DNA of 64,000 nt from Begonia masoniana (taxonomy: Eukaryota; Streptophyta; Magnoliopsida; Cucurbitales; Begoniaceae), in NCBI GenBank assembly GCA_022432975.1, contig CM039512.1:32818037-32882036 (forward strand). Direction: 5' to 3'. This document shows, one piece after another, positions 46,608 through 58,657 of this stretch (position 1 is the stretch's first letter; each line of letters begins with the position of its first letter). Below the pieces are notes generated by a model that was given only the letters and a program-made list of their open reading frames with translations, did not search any database and was not told the DNA's origin. A program made the position numbers and the translations under genes.

Positions 46608-47049
46608 TGTAACACCCCTAATACTGTACCCATTTATCCCGTATAAATTTTTCATTTTGCTTTACATTTTATAAACTTTAAACCTAATGTTTAACAGAAA
46701 TTGAAATCGAAACCGAAACCGGAATCGAAATCGAAATTCGTTTGGTAAATCATTTAAAACATAAACTAAAACTATTTAATAAAACTTCAAAACATTTAAA
46801 TATTTAATAAAAACTAAAGGAGGGGCAGAATCGGAATTGGGCTGCCAAAAGGAGGCAGCGATCGATCTCGGTAAAATACAGAGATCGATCGCTGCATGCA
46901 TGCTTGCATGCAAGCGATCGATTTCTGCTGAAAAGCAGAAATCGATCGCTGCATGCCATGCAGCGATTCTCCTTCAAACACTCCAGCACTTCAACATGTT
47001 TGCACTTCAACGATTTGCTCTCTGGAATCCGATTTCCAGAGAGCAAAAC
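46608..47049 (-). mobile_element. Solo LTR-A (minus strand), first part
   Basis: TGTAACACCCCTAATACTG... is the reverse complement of the family A LTR 3' end. The other end is GGATATTACA at 63301. Perfect duplication cagac at 46603-46607 and 63302-63306. With the tandem A element removed, it is about 2.5 kb. It contains two strong GATC hairpins (46855-46895, 46913-46950) and the imperfect palindrome gctctctggaatccgatttc (47018 onward). Confidence 0.93.
46855..46950 (-). repeat. Two GATC hairpins in solo LTR-A
   Basis: Hairpin one: 15-bp perfect stem gcagcgatcgatctc (46855-46869) with gagatcgatcgctgc (46881-46895). Hairpin two: 17-bp perfect stem agcgatcgatttctgct (46913-46929) with agcagaaatcgatcgct (46934-46950), loop gaaa. 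The stems differ by a compensated change (ctc/gag against ttc/gaa). Confidence 0.9.
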
Positions 47050-48333
47050 TGTAATATCCGGCTTGTACGGACTACGGATATAATATATTATATTATTATT
47101 TTATTATATAATGGCATTTTTTGGTAAATATGTCAAATCAGGTCCGTTTTACGAAAAGAAAGCGTCATCACGATCCTAACAAATAATTAGAATTTTAAGG
47201 AATTTTGGAGAATTTTCGGAATAGTGACGCTATATTCCGAGTAATTACCTTTATCGTAAAGTAAGTGACGTTTTAATAAAAAATAGTAAACGAGGTCCAA
47301 ATTGCGAACGGACAGTTTTATTAAGTCCCAAATAATAAGTTGGACTTATTGGCAAAATATGGAATTTTTGAGAATCCGAATTGGTGGACGATTAATGAAA
47401 CGCATAAAGAAAAGTAATAGAAGGGCAAAATGGTAATTTGCAAAGTAAAAATTAAATTAAATTAAATAAACCCTCCCCCCCCCCTCGACAGAACTTCATT
47501 CTGTCTTCTTTATTTTCTTTCTCCCGCGACCAGAGAAGAAAAGAAACCGAGGGTTTCTCACGGCCGATGATAATCCGACCTCCGTCGGACCTCCGATCGC
47601 TTCGATTCCTTCACGGTTTCTCCTCCTCTCGCTACCCTCGGTATGATTCTCTAGTTTCCGGACTTTAGATTTCGGTTTTCGTAGAGTTTTACGTTAGGGT
47701 TTTCGTTAGGTTTTCGATAAAAACGTGAATTAGGGCTCGTAATTAATAGGTTAGCCATGATTAAGTGTATATTTGACGTATTGGACGTTATTGGACGAAG
47801 ATAAACCAATTTGTGAAAAAGTATGAAATTGTGAAATTTCGAGTTTTCGGAAATAACTCGTAATTGGAATTTCAAATTATCGAGCATTAAATAACGTTCT
47901 AAATGCTTCGATTTATTAAGTCGGAACTTTAGGAAATTTATTAGTTAAGGATTTTGAAATTTGGACATTTAATTGTTCAAGCTCGTATTAACGACAAATT
48001 GATGAAAATTGCGTAGGTGAACAACGCTCGTGGACGGAGCAAGAGCTACGGACAACAGGTAAGTTCTCGTGATTCTTCTCTGGCCGATTGGCCTACACCG
48101 TACCGTCAAGTCGTCTCGAGGAATTTCGGAGATGCTTTCGTTTGTTTAAATTGTTCTGGTTTGGGTAGTCAGGATTAGTTGTTTTATAGGTTGTTTGTTA
48201 TCGTCTTGATGGTACATGATATTGTTTGTTTATATTATGGTATAGAACTGTTCATGCATCACGTGTTTTAAAGAAAAGCATAGAAAATGAATTTCCGCAC
48301 ATTGTATAAAGATAATGCAAAGAATAAAAACGG

Positions 48334-48442
48334 TCTAAAGGCTTATAGTATTTCGGCCGAAAGGCTTACAGTATAGCGGCCTAAAGACTTATAGTATGTC
48401 GGCCGAAAGGCTTACAGTTTATCGGCCGAAGGGCTTACAGAT
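48334..48442 (+). repeat. Short tandem repeat around cggccgaaaggcttacag
   Basis: Five irregular 27-28 bp units alternating aaggctta(c/t)ag and tcggccg. Also present at the equivalent places in LTRs 2 and 3. Confidence 0.8.
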
Positions 48443-48581
48443 TATTGGTCATGCGAGGTGGGGCTCAGGCACGGCTGTACGTTTTGTAAGCGTGCACCCC
48501 CCGCCTCTAGCTGGAAAGAGTAGTCCGCCCGCTGGATGAGCTCTCTCCGGTTAGAGGGATAGGATCTCGGTGACACCTACA

Positions 48582-48646
48582 GTGCATAGCATGGCATAGC
48601 ACAGCATAGCATGGCATAGCACCGCATAGCATAGCATGGCATAGTA
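48582..48646 (+). repeat. catagcatgg short tandem repeat
   Basis: About ten irregular units of gcatagcat/ggcatagcac; conserved in all three plus-strand A LTRs. Confidence 0.8.
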
Positions 48647-49117
48647 CTTGCATTTACGAGTCTTACTGAGATTTTATCTCATAGTGTGTTGTATGGTGTA
48701 GGTGACATAGATTTCGAGAAACCAGGTGAGGATGGGATTCCTTCTCCTGAGGCATGAGTCCGGTTGATCGAGGATGGCTGCGGTGGTGTGCTGGCGCAGT
48801 CGAGGCTTCACCGACCCGTGGGGAGTATGTATAGATTTTGGAACGTTTTGGGACAAATTGATAGGATGTTAGATAATGGTATTTGTTTTGAAATTCTGGA
48901 TCTGTTTGGTAAATTGTATATAGAAATGTTTTGGTTTAAACTATATTTAAATGTTGTGGAAACGTTTTAAATGACTTTAGGATTTGTTACGGATAAGCTC
49001 GATTTTTAGAGCTATCCACGCAGTTGGATTTCGCAAAGTCCGCTGCAAGTTATACGAGTTTATGTTATAAGTTATCGTGCTTATTGAGGAGAAATTGGTG
49101 TATAGCATTTGAAGTTT

Positions 49118-49145
49118 AGCTCTCTGGAATCGATTCCAGAGAGCT
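49118..49145. repeat. 28-bp perfect palindrome in LTR 1
   Basis: Arms agctctctggaatc and gattccagagagct with no spacer. Identical copies at 54922-54949 and 60724-60751. The solo LTR-A copy keeps an 11-bp stem but has a changed centre. Confidence 0.95.
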
Positions 49146-49277
49146 CACTGATGTGGTTTCTGCTAAGTGTGAAGTTTGAGTTTTGAATTGTTGAAGTGTT
49201 TGAAGTGAAGTGTTGGAGGAGCAATTGTGAGAAATAAAATAGGGGGAAAGACGAAGTTAGAAGAAAGAAGAAGAGAA

Positions 49278-49385
49278 GGATCGCTGCAAGTGTGCAGCGA
49301 TCGATCTCTGCAGCAAGGCAGAGATCGATCGCTGCCTATGAGCAGCGATCAGGGGCAGCGCTCAGTCGCTGCCCTGATTTGTTTG
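49278..49385 (+). repeat. Hairpin cluster at the 3' end of LTR 1
   Basis: Successive stems: gatcgctgca/tgcagcgatc (49278-49301); an 18-bp perfect stem 49293-49310 with 49317-49334 (loop agcaag), partly overlapping the first; gatcgctgc/gcagcgatc; then ggggcagcgctcagtcgctgccc. In LTRs 2 and 3 one A-T pair of the long stem becomes G-T, which still pairs in RNA. Confidence 0.88.
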
Positions 49386-49629
49386 GGTTGGACAGTTTTG
49401 TCCTCCCAACTATTAATTGTTTTAATTAAATATTTTAACTCTTTTATTAAATGTTTTAGGTTTCTATTTAATTGTTTTAAATGTTTTAAAAGTTAGATTT
49501 AAATTCCGATTTCGATTCTGGTTTCGATTTCGGATTAGGTTCCGCTTAGAGTTTAATAAAAGTTATTAGGAAAAAAAAAAAATTATATATTACGGGAAAT
49601 ACGGTACAGTATTAGGGGTGTGACAGTTA

Positions 49630-49641
49630 TGGTATCAAAGC
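49630..49641 (+). promoter_or_regulatory. Primer binding site, first A internal region
   Basis: tggtatcaaagc, one change from the initiator-Met site TGGTATCAGAGC, 4 nt after the LTR (gtta). The second copy is at 55435-55446. Confidence 0.88.
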
Positions 49642-49790
49642 CCCCGGGTTTTAAAATCGGTTCTGTAGACTGCTCGACTGCACAGCCACTACGCGGACAT
49701 TCTTCATCAACTGTAAGTATGTTTATAGCTTTATTTGATTTCTAGTTTCTTAGAATATTTGTTTAACTTTTATATAGGAATTACATAATT

Positions 49791-50264
49791 ATGGTGCGTC
49801 CACGAAACGAACGAGATGACAGAGACGATACGATAGACCAATTGAGAGAGTTGATAGCACAACAGTCCCAACATCTTGACCAACAGGCCCGACTTATAGA
49901 TAGCCAATCTCGTCAACTAGAGGCATTGATAAATCGAGAAATGCCTAGGACCCAAGGGATGGTTGCTCCTGATGACCATGGTGCAAAGAGGAAGGACAAG
50001 GAAGAAATAGAACAAAGCCGATCGAAGCGCGCACAAGGGACTTATCGAGGACCACTATGTCCTAATTGCCAGAAGGAGCATTATGGAAAATGCAGATTAG
50101 GCACAGAAATGTGCTATAAATGTGGAGTGATTGGCCACTACGTCAGGAGGTGCCCGAAACTGGGTAGGGATCTGAAAAAGGTTGCACCAAGGATAATTGC
50201 CCCGAACAAGGGCGAGAATGATGGCCAACCCTCAGCTGTTTCAGGTATAGTTTTATTTCGGTAG
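49791..50264 (+). CDS. Short gag-like protein (157 aa), family A copy 1
   Basis: Intact frame from MVRPRNERDDRD. The N-terminal half is a Gln-rich, coiled-coil-like region (QSQHLDQQARLIDSQSRQLE) matching the gag N-terminus of elements 1 and 2 (MVRGQQRE...RQSRQIEQLM). It then jumps to CPNCQKEHYGKC and a complete zinc knuckle CYKCGVIGHYVRRC (residues about 108-121). The capsid domain is absent. The end (APRIIAPN...SGIVLF) corresponds to the start of the protease region, then stops before its active site. It could bind RNA but not form capsids by itself. The second copy at 55596 is the same length, with one Leu/Gln difference near the end. Confidence 0.75.
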   Translation: MVRPRNERDDRDDTIDQLRELIAQQSQHLDQQARLIDSQSRQLEALINREMPRTQGMVAPDDHGAKRKDKEEIEQSRSKRAQGTYRGPLCPNCQKEHYGKCRLGTEMCYKCGVIGHYVRRCPKLGRDLKKVAPRIIAPNKGENDGQPSAVSGIVLFR

Positions 50265-52837
50265 TTAATAAAAATAAAGAATATTAGAGTTTAAATTCTG
50301 GGAATATAACTGTGTGATAGGTTGACCTAAGTTTAAAAACAACAACAAACAAACATAAACTTCGAATATAGGAGGGGTAGAGTTATGCGTTAAAGTCCAT
50401 GACTCGGTGTAACCGAGAGAGTTGAACACTCGAGGTTCATATTTCCAAGGGAGGAGTACAATTTATGACAAATAAGGTTTAAATAAATGAGAACTAAACC
50501 CTAATTGATAGACCCTTAGATTTTAGAATGTGATCAATCAATGAGAAATTTGTAGTTTAGGGAATGTTCTAGATTGTCAAGGTATCGTCAGTACGCACAA
50601 GTAGACAAGAAAATATCGCAGGAAAAATTTAGTAACTTGGATCCACGGGAAGCAAGGAACACCTGGACATGGGTGGTACCCGAAAGTTTAATTTAAGTAG
50701 ATTGTTGAAGGGGTATACGATACGTTGACTTCTTTTGTAAAGGGGTGGTGGAACAACGCAACGTTGAAGACGCGAATACAAGGAGTGTTCGTATCGACAA
50801 GTATCGATGAAGAGAATAAAGGAATTTGCTTGGAACTGTGAGGTTAATAAATCTCGAAGCATAGAGAGATGATGGTTATACAAAAAGGTAATGCTCGAGT
50901 TCCGAGTTTGGTCAATCCTTAGAAAATAAGTATATAGTCTTAGAAGACTAACCGACGATGATCGACTACTCAATTTGTGAGTGGGATTTTGTCCAACTTT
51001 CTATAAGAGGGAGACGTAGTAAAGTAGAGAGTGATTAGTAAATAGTAGACACTTCGTGCATTAGGAAGTGTTGAGTGGAGGTTATGAAGCGGAGGCCTAA
51101 GAACTACGAAGAACTTAGGAACACAAACGTGATACCTACTTGAGAGAAAAGTTTAGTACTTTGAATCAGATGTCGTATTTCCAGGTTTAAAGTAACTAGA
51201 ATGACTGTAGAGGGAGTCAGTGGTGATTTAACTAGAGTCAGGATGTAGGAACGTCAGTATTCGAGGAACTAGAAAGGTTAGCTTTAACGAAGAGATGTTT
51301 CAAATTATTGGAGAATTATATGGTAGAGTTTGAAGATTTGGGGAGAATTTAGGGAAGAAGTGAAGGAGACTGTTAGATTAAGATCAGAGGTCTAATCTAG
51401 GGTTTAATGTTGCGTGATTTGGGGGAAATTAACAAATTTTCGAATAAGGAAAATGAGAGACTTCACAGAGACTATTAGGTAGACTTAGAGACGAGGTTAC
51501 GTTAGAACATTTCAATGATTCGACTCGTACTTGACAAGTCGATACCAATAAGTACACAAATGACCTACGGTTAGAAGGAATAGTTTAGAGCAAATCCATG
51601 ACAAGACTTAGGGACTTGACTGTGCTCGAAGTTGATGGAAATTCTAGTTGAGAAGCTCACCTGGAAAACAGTTATTAAGACCTGCGAAGTGTCCACGAAA
51701 GAGTACAATTTGGATACTGATTGACAAAGAAGATATACGGAAGCATTACTAGAGAAATGTAGACTCTGATGGGTGTGGTAGTGACCAAGGTTAAGGACAA
51801 CGAACTTTTACGCAATTAGTTTGCAACTCCGAGGTATATATATATGTGTATAAATTGTTATGCCCGATGGATGGATAAGGGTGTAGTGTAGTTGAGATCT
51901 AGCGTGAGAGTAAGTAATTTAAGAAGGCTTCGATAGCGTGAGGTAGTTAGGTAAGTATTGGATAGACACGAGGTTAAGAAAGTAGAAACTAAAGAAAACT
52001 TGAAGTTAAAATAAGGGAGAATTCGGATTGCAGCTTGGGTGTTGTTAGGAGTCCTTGAACGGTAGTCAGCCCAAATGACGTCGGGAAGTCGAAGTTATTT
52101 CGAGGATTGAGGATAAGAGACAATCTTTAGTAGAGACCAATTGATAAGTTAGAGAGAGTTTAACGTTTTGGGTGACTGAATGTAAACCAATGTGTGCTTG
52201 GAACGTTAGGTGTCAAGTACACAGTTAGTGGTCGTCTAGTTAAGACCTAGAGATTTGGTAAGATTTGATGCGTGAACTAAAAAATGAGGACTACGATTAG
52301 AAAGTTAATATAGAAATTCGGTTGGTGTGTATCCCGATTGTGAGTAAGATCGAGAGAATTGCGTTGAGGTATGAGTTACAGCCCAGAAATTGGATGAAAT
52401 TGTAGGCATTCAATCTGACTGGCGTTAGAAAGCTTGCGTATAGTATTGACCTGAAGGGACAGCGGAGGAAAGACGATGATGAAAGAAAACTTTGAAGCTA
52501 GTATTAATGAGAAGTTTAATGAGTGAGTTATTAATTAAAGGTTGAAAGTTGAGACATGCACAAATATTAAGGTAGCAGATAGGTCGCAAGGTTGACTGAT
52601 TTGAGAATTTCCGTTTTAAATTGTGCTCAACACTTTAGAAAGAAAGTATATGATCGAGTCGAAAGTAGTGAATGCAGATTAAGGCTGATGTTAGAGACTA
52701 TAGTGAAGGGTTTTAGTTTAGAATCACGATTTACGACCGCAAGTACGAATGATAAATCGAAGTATAAGGCTGCAAGACATGGGACGTTAATGTCAAGGAC
52801 TATAAGCCAGAGCAAATTTTGAGGACAAAATTCTGAA
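50265..52837 (+). other. Non-coding internal region, family A copy 1
   Basis: About 2.6 kb between the short gag and the polypurine tract, purine-rich on the plus strand and full of stops in all frames. I cannot recognise protease, RT, RNase H or integrase motifs on either strand. The longest frames (such as 114 codons on the minus strand at 50629-50973) look like chance. The region is nearly identical to 56070-58643. Confidence 0.75.
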
Positions 52838-52851
52838 TAAGGAGGGTGGAA
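52838..52851 (+). promoter_or_regulatory. Polypurine tract, family A copy 1
   Basis: TAAGGAGGGTGGAA just before the LTR start at 52852; equivalent at 58644-58657. Confidence 0.85.
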
Positions 52852-55430
52852 TGTAATATCCGGCTTGTACGGACTACGGATATAATATATTATATTATTA
52901 TTTTATTATATAATGGCATTTTTTGGTAAATATGTCAAATCAGGTCCGTTTTACGAAAAGAAAGCGTCATCACGATCCTAACAAATAATTAGAATTTTAA
53001 GGAATTTTGGAGAATTTTCGGAATAGTGACGCTATATTCCGAGTAATTACCTTTATCGTAAAGTAAGTGACGTTTTAATAAAAAATAGTAAACGAGGTCC
53101 AAATTGCGAACGGACAGTTTTATTAAGTCCCAAATAATAAGTTGGACTTATTGGCAAAATATGGAATTTTTGAGAATCCGAATTGGTGGACGATTAATGA
53201 AACGCATAAAGAAAAGTAATAGAAGGGCAAAATGGTAATTTGCAAAGTAAAAATTAAATTAAATTAAATAAACCCTCCCCCCCCCCTCGACAGAACTTCA
53301 TTCTGTCTTCTTTATTTTCTTTCTCCCGCGACCAGAGAAGAAAAGAAACCGAGGGTTTCTCACGGCCGATGATAATCCGACCTCCGTCGGACCTCCGATC
53401 GCTTCGATTCCTTCACGGTTTCTCCTCCTCTCGCTACCCTCGGTATGATTCTCTAGTTTCCGGACTTTAGATTTCGGTTTTCGTAGAGTTTTACGTTTAG
53501 GGTTTTCGTTAGGTTTTCGATAAAAACGTGAATTAGGGCTCGTAATTAATAGGTTAGCCATGATTAAGTGTATATTTGACGTATTGGACGTTATTGGACG
53601 AAGATAAACCAATTTGTGAAAAAGTATGAAATTGTGAAATTTCGAGTTTTCGGAAATAACTCGTAATTGGAATTTCAAATTATCGAGCATTAAATAACGT
53701 TCTAAATGCTTCGATTTATTAAGTCGGAACTTTAGGAAATTTATTAGTTAAGGATTTTGAAATTTGGACATTTAATTGTTCAAGCTCGTATTAACGACAA
53801 ATTGATGAAAATTGCGTAGGTGAACAACGCTCGTGGACGGAGCAAGAGCTACGGACAACAGGTAAGTTCTCGTGATTCTTCTCTGGCCGATTGGCCTACA
53901 CCGTACCGTCAAGTCGTCTCGAGGAATTTCGGAGATGCTTTCGTTTGTTTAAATTGTTCTGGTTTGGGTAGTCAGGATTAGTTGTTTTATAGGTTGTTTG
54001 TTATCGTCTTGATGGTACATGATATTGTTTGTTTATATTATGGTATAGAACTGTTCATGCATCACGTGTTTTAAAGAAAAGCATAGAAAATGAATTTCCG
54101 CACATTGTATAAAGATAATGCAAAGAATAAAAACGGTCTAAAGGCTTATAGTATTTCGGCCGAAAGGCTTACAGTATAGCGGCCTAAAGACTTATAGTAT
54201 GTCGGCCGAAAGGCTTACAGTTTATCGGCCGAAGGGCTTACAGATTATTGGTCATGCGAGGTGGGGCTCAGGCACGGCTGTACGTTTTGTAAGCGTGCAC
54301 CCCCCGCCTCTAGCTGGAAAGAGTAGTCCGCCCGCTGGATGAGCTCTCTCCGGTTAGAGGGATAGGATCTCGGTGACACCTACAGTGCATAGCATGGCAT
54401 AGCACAGCATAGCATGGCATAGCACCGCATAGCATAGCATGGCATAGTACTTGCATTTACGAGTCTTACTGAGATTTTATCTCATAGTGTGTTGTATGGT
54501 GTAGGTGACATAGATTTCGAGAAACCAGGTGAGGATGGGATTCCTTCTCCTGAGGCATGAGTCCGGTTGATCGAGGATGGCTGCGGTGGTGTGCTGGCGC
54601 AGTCGAGGCTTCACCGACCCGTGGGGAGTATGTATAGATTTTGGAACGTTTTGGGACAAATTGATAGGATGTTTAGATAATGGTATTTGTTTTGAAATTC
54701 TGGATCTGTTTGGTAAATTGTATATAGAAATGTTTTGGTTTAAACTATATTTAAATGTTGTGGAAACGTTTTAAATGACTTTAGGATTTGTTACGGATAA
54801 GCTCGATTTTTAGAGCTATCCACGCAGTTGGATTTCGCAAAGTCCGCTGCAAGTTATACGAGTTTATGTTATAAGTTATCGTGCTTATTGAGGAGAAATT
54901 GGTGTATAGCATTTGAAGTTTAGCTCTCTGGAATCGATTCCAGAGAGCTCACTGATGTGGTTTCTGCTAAGTGTGAAGTTTGAGTTTTGAATTGTTGAAG
55001 TGTTTGAAGTGAAGTGTTGGAGGAGCAATTGTGAGAAATAAAATAGGGGGAAAGACGAAGTTAGAAGAAAGAAGAAGAGAAGGATCGCTGCAAGTGTGCA
55101 GCGATCGGTCTCTGCAGCAAGGCAGAGATCGATCGCTGCCTATGAGCAGCGATCAGGGGCAGCGCTCAGTCGCTGCCCTGATTTGTTTGGGTTGGACAGT
55201 TTTGTCCTCCCAACTATTAATTGTTTTAATTAAATATTTTAACTCTTTTATTAAATGTTTTAGGTTTCTATTTAATTGTTTTAAATGTTTTAAAAGTTAG
55301 ATTTAAATTCCGATTTCGATTCTGGTTTCGATTTCGGATTAGGTTCCGCTTAGAGTTTAATAAAAGTTATTAGGAAAAAAAAAAAATTATATATTACGGG
55401 AAATACGGGTACAGTATTAGGGGTGTGACA
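52852..55430 (+). mobile_element. Family A LTR 2 (middle LTR, 2,579 bp)
   Basis: Same ends as LTR 1, with a polypurine tract on its left and a primer site on its right, so it serves both internal regions. At the four sites that separate the LTRs (ttaggg/tttaggg, gttaga/gtttaga, gatcgat/gatcggt, cggtac/cgggtac) it agrees with LTR 3, not LTR 1. Confidence 0.95.
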
Positions 55431-58400
55431 GTTATGGTATCAAAGCCCCCGGGTTTTAAAATCGGTTCTGTAGACTGCTCGACTGCACAGCCACTACGCG
55501 GACATTCTTCATCAACTGTAAGTATGTTTATAGCTTTATTTGATTTCTAGTTTCTTAGAATATTTGTTTAACTTTTATATAGGAATTACATAATTATGGT
55601 GCGTCCACGAAACGAACGAGATGACAGAGACGATACGATAGACCAATTGAGAGAGTTGATAGCACAACAGTCCCAACATCTTGACCAACAGGCCCGACTT
55701 ATAGATAGCCAATCTCGTCAACTAGAGGCATTGATAAATCGAGAAATGCCTAGGACCCAAGGGATGGTTGCTCCTGATGACCATGGTGCAAAGAGGAAGG
55801 ACAAGGAAGAAATAGAACAAAGCCGATCGAAGCGCGCACAAGGGACTTATCGAGGACCACTATGTCCTAATTGCCAGAAGGAGCATTATGGAAAATGCAG
55901 ATTAGGCACAGAAATGTGCTATAAATGTGGAGTGATTGGCCACTACGTCAGGAGGTGCCCGAAACTGGGTAGGGATCAGAAAAAGGTTGCACCAAGGATA
56001 ATTGCCCCGAACAAGGGCGAGAATGATGGCCAACCCTCAGCTGTTTCAGGTATAGTTTTATTTCGGTAGTTAATAAAATAAAGAATATTAGAGTTTAAAT
56101 TCTGGGAATATAACTGTGTGATAGGTTGACCTAAGTTTAAAAACAACAACAAACAAACATAAACTTCGAATATAGGAGGGGTAGAGTTATGCGTTAAAGT
56201 CCATGACTCGGTGTAACCGAGAGAGTTGAACACTCGAGGTTCATATTTCCAAGGGAGGAGTACAATTTATGACAAATAAGGTTTAAATAAATGAGAACTA
56301 AACCCTAATTGATAGACCCTTAGATTTTAGAATGTGATCAATCAATGAGAAATTTGTAGTTTAGGGAATGTTCTAGATTGTCAAGGTATCGTCAGTACGC
56401 ACAAGTAGACAAGAAAATATCGCAGGAAAAATTTAGTAACTTGGATCCACGGGAAGCAAGGAACACCTGGACATGGGTGGTACCCGAAAGTTTAATTTAA
56501 GTAGATTGTTGAAGGGGTATACGATACGTTGACTTCTTTTGTAAAGGGGTGGTGGAACAACGCAACGTTGAAGACGCGAATACAAAGGAGTGTTCGTATC
56601 GACAAGTATCGATGAAGAGAATAAAGGAATTTGCTTGGAACTGTGAGGTTAATAAATCTCGAAGCAATAGAGAGATGATGGTTATACAAAAAGGTAATGC
56701 TCGAGTTCCGAGTTTGGTCAATCCTTAGAAAATAAGTATATAGTCTTAGAAGACTAACCGACGATGATCGACTACTCAATTTGTGAGTGGGATTTTGTCC
56801 AACTTTCTATAAGAGGGAGACGTAGTAAAGTAGAGAGTGATTAGTAAATAGTAGACACTTCGTGCATTAGGAAGTGTTGAGTGGAGGTTATGAAGCGGAG
56901 GCCTAAGAACTACGAAGAACTTAGGAACACAAACGTGATACCTACTTGAGAGAAAAGTTTAGTACTTTGAATCAGATGTCGTATTTCCAGGTTTAAAGTA
57001 ACTAGAATGACTGTAGAGGGAGTCAGTGGTGATTTAACTAGAGTCAGGATGTAGGAACGTCAGTATTCGAGGAACTAGAAAGGTTAGCTTTAACGAAGAG
57101 ATGTTTCAAATTATTGGAGAATTATATGGTAGAGTTTGAAGATTTGGGGAGAATTTAGGGAAGAAGTGAAGGAGACTGTTAGATTAAGATCAGAGGTCTA
57201 ATCTAGGGTTTAATGTTGCGTGATTTGGGGGAAATTAACAAATTTTCGAATAAGGAAAATGAGAGACTTCACAGAGACTATTAGTAGACTTAGAGACGAG
57301 GTTACGTTAGAACATTTCAATGATTCGACTCGTACTTGACAAGTCGATACCAATAAGTACACAAATGACCTACGGTTAGAAGGAATAGTTTAGAGCAAAT
57401 CCATGACAAGACTTAGGGACTTGACTGTGCTCGAAGTTGATGGAAATTCTAGTTGAGAAGCTCACCTGGAAAACAGTTATTAAGACCTGCGAAGTGTCCA
57501 CGAAAGAGTACAATTTGGATACTGATTGACAAAGAAGATATACGGAAGCATTACTAGAGAAATGTAGACTCTGATGGGTGTGGTAGTGACCAAGGTTAAG
57601 GACAACGAACTTTTACGCAATTAGTTTGCAACTCCGAGGTATATATATATATGTGTATAAATTGTTATGCCCGATGGATGGATAAGGGTGTAGTGTAGTT
57701 GAGATCTAGCGTGAGAGTAAGTAATTTAAGAAGGCTTCGATAGCGTGAGGTAGTTAGGTAAGTATTGGATAGACACGAGGTTAAGAAAGTAGAAACTAAA
57801 GAAAACTTGAAGTTAAAATAAGGGAGAATTCGGATTGCAGCTTGGGTGTTGTTAGGAGTCCTTGAACGGTAGTCAGCCCAAATGACGTCGGGAAGTCGAA
57901 GTTATTTCGAGGATTGAGGATAAGAGACAATCTTTAGTAGAGACCAATTGATAAGTTAGAGAGAGTTTAACGTTTTGGGTGACTGAATGTAAACCAATGT
58001 GTGCTTGGAACGTTAGGTGTCAAGTACACAGTTAGTGGTCGTCTAGTTAAGACCTAGAGATTTGGTAAGATTTGATGCGTGAACTAAAAATGAGGACTAC
58101 GATTAGAAAGTTAATATAGAAATTCGGTTGGTGTGTATCCCGATTGTGAGTAAGATCGAGAGAATTGCGTTGAGGTATGAGTTACAGCCCAGAAATTGGA
58201 TGAAATTGTAGGCATTCAATCTGACTGGCGTTAGAAAGCTTGCGTATAGTATTGACCTGAAGGGACAGCGGAAGAAAGACGATGATGAAAGAAAACTTTG
58301 AAGCTAGTATTAATGAGAAGTTTAATGAGTGAGTTATTAATTAAAGGTTGAAAGTTGAGACATGCACAAATATTAAGGTAGCAGATAGGTCGCAAGGTTG

Positions 58401-58657
58401 ACTGATTTGAGAATTTCCGTTTTAAATTGTGCTCAACACTTTAGAAAGAAAGTATATGATCGAGTCGAAAGTAGTGAATGCAGATTAAGGCTGATGTTAG
58501 AGACTATAGTGAAGGGTTTTAGTTTAGAATCACGATTTACGACCGCAAGTACGAATGATAAATCGAAGTATAAGGCTGCAAGACATGGGACGTTAATGTC
58601 AAGGACTATAAGCCAGAGCAAATTTTGAGGACAAAATTCTGAATAAGGAGGGTGGAA
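55431..58657 (+). mobile_element. Family A internal region 2 (3,227 bp)
   Basis: Primer site 55435-55446, short gag 55596-56069, non-coding body, polypurine tract 58644-58657. By eye it is about 99% identical to internal region 1 (49626-52851). Most differences are one-base indels in homopolymers or short tandem runs (for example aataaaaataaag/aataaaataaag). Confidence 0.93.
55596..56069 (+). CDS. Short gag-like protein (157 aa), family A copy 2
   Basis: Same protein as at 49791-50264, with GRDQKK in place of GRDLKK. It keeps the Gln-rich N-terminus, CPNCQKEHYGKC and CYKCGVIGHYVRRC, and lacks capsid and everything after the start of protease. The frame is uninterrupted in both copies although the rest of the internal region is not coding. 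That is either recent amplification or retention of the short gag. Confidence 0.75.
   Translation: MVRPRNERDDRDDTIDQLRELIAQQSQHLDQQARLIDSQSRQLEALINREMPRTQGMVAPDDHGAKRKDKEEIEQSRSKRAQGTYRGPLCPNCQKEHYGKCRLGTEMCYKCGVIGHYVRRCPKLGRDQKKVAPRIIAPNKGENDGQPSAVSGIVLFR

Larger units (their letters stand above)
47050..49625 (+). mobile_element. Family A LTR 1 (5' LTR of the tandem element, 2,576 bp)
   Basis: TGTAATATCCGGC...GGGGTGTGACA, preceded by aaaac (47045-47049) and followed by a primer site. Leader signals include ccctcggtatgattc, acaacaggtaagttc (about 48053) and tatggtgtaggtgac. It differs from LTRs 2 and 3 at the same four sites (near 47694, 48869, 49303 and 49604). Confidence 0.95.

Noticed and set aside
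50629..50973. 114-codon minus-strand frame in the family A body (two copies)
   Set aside because: No recognisable motif, and the second copy breaks it into shorter frames through one-base indels.
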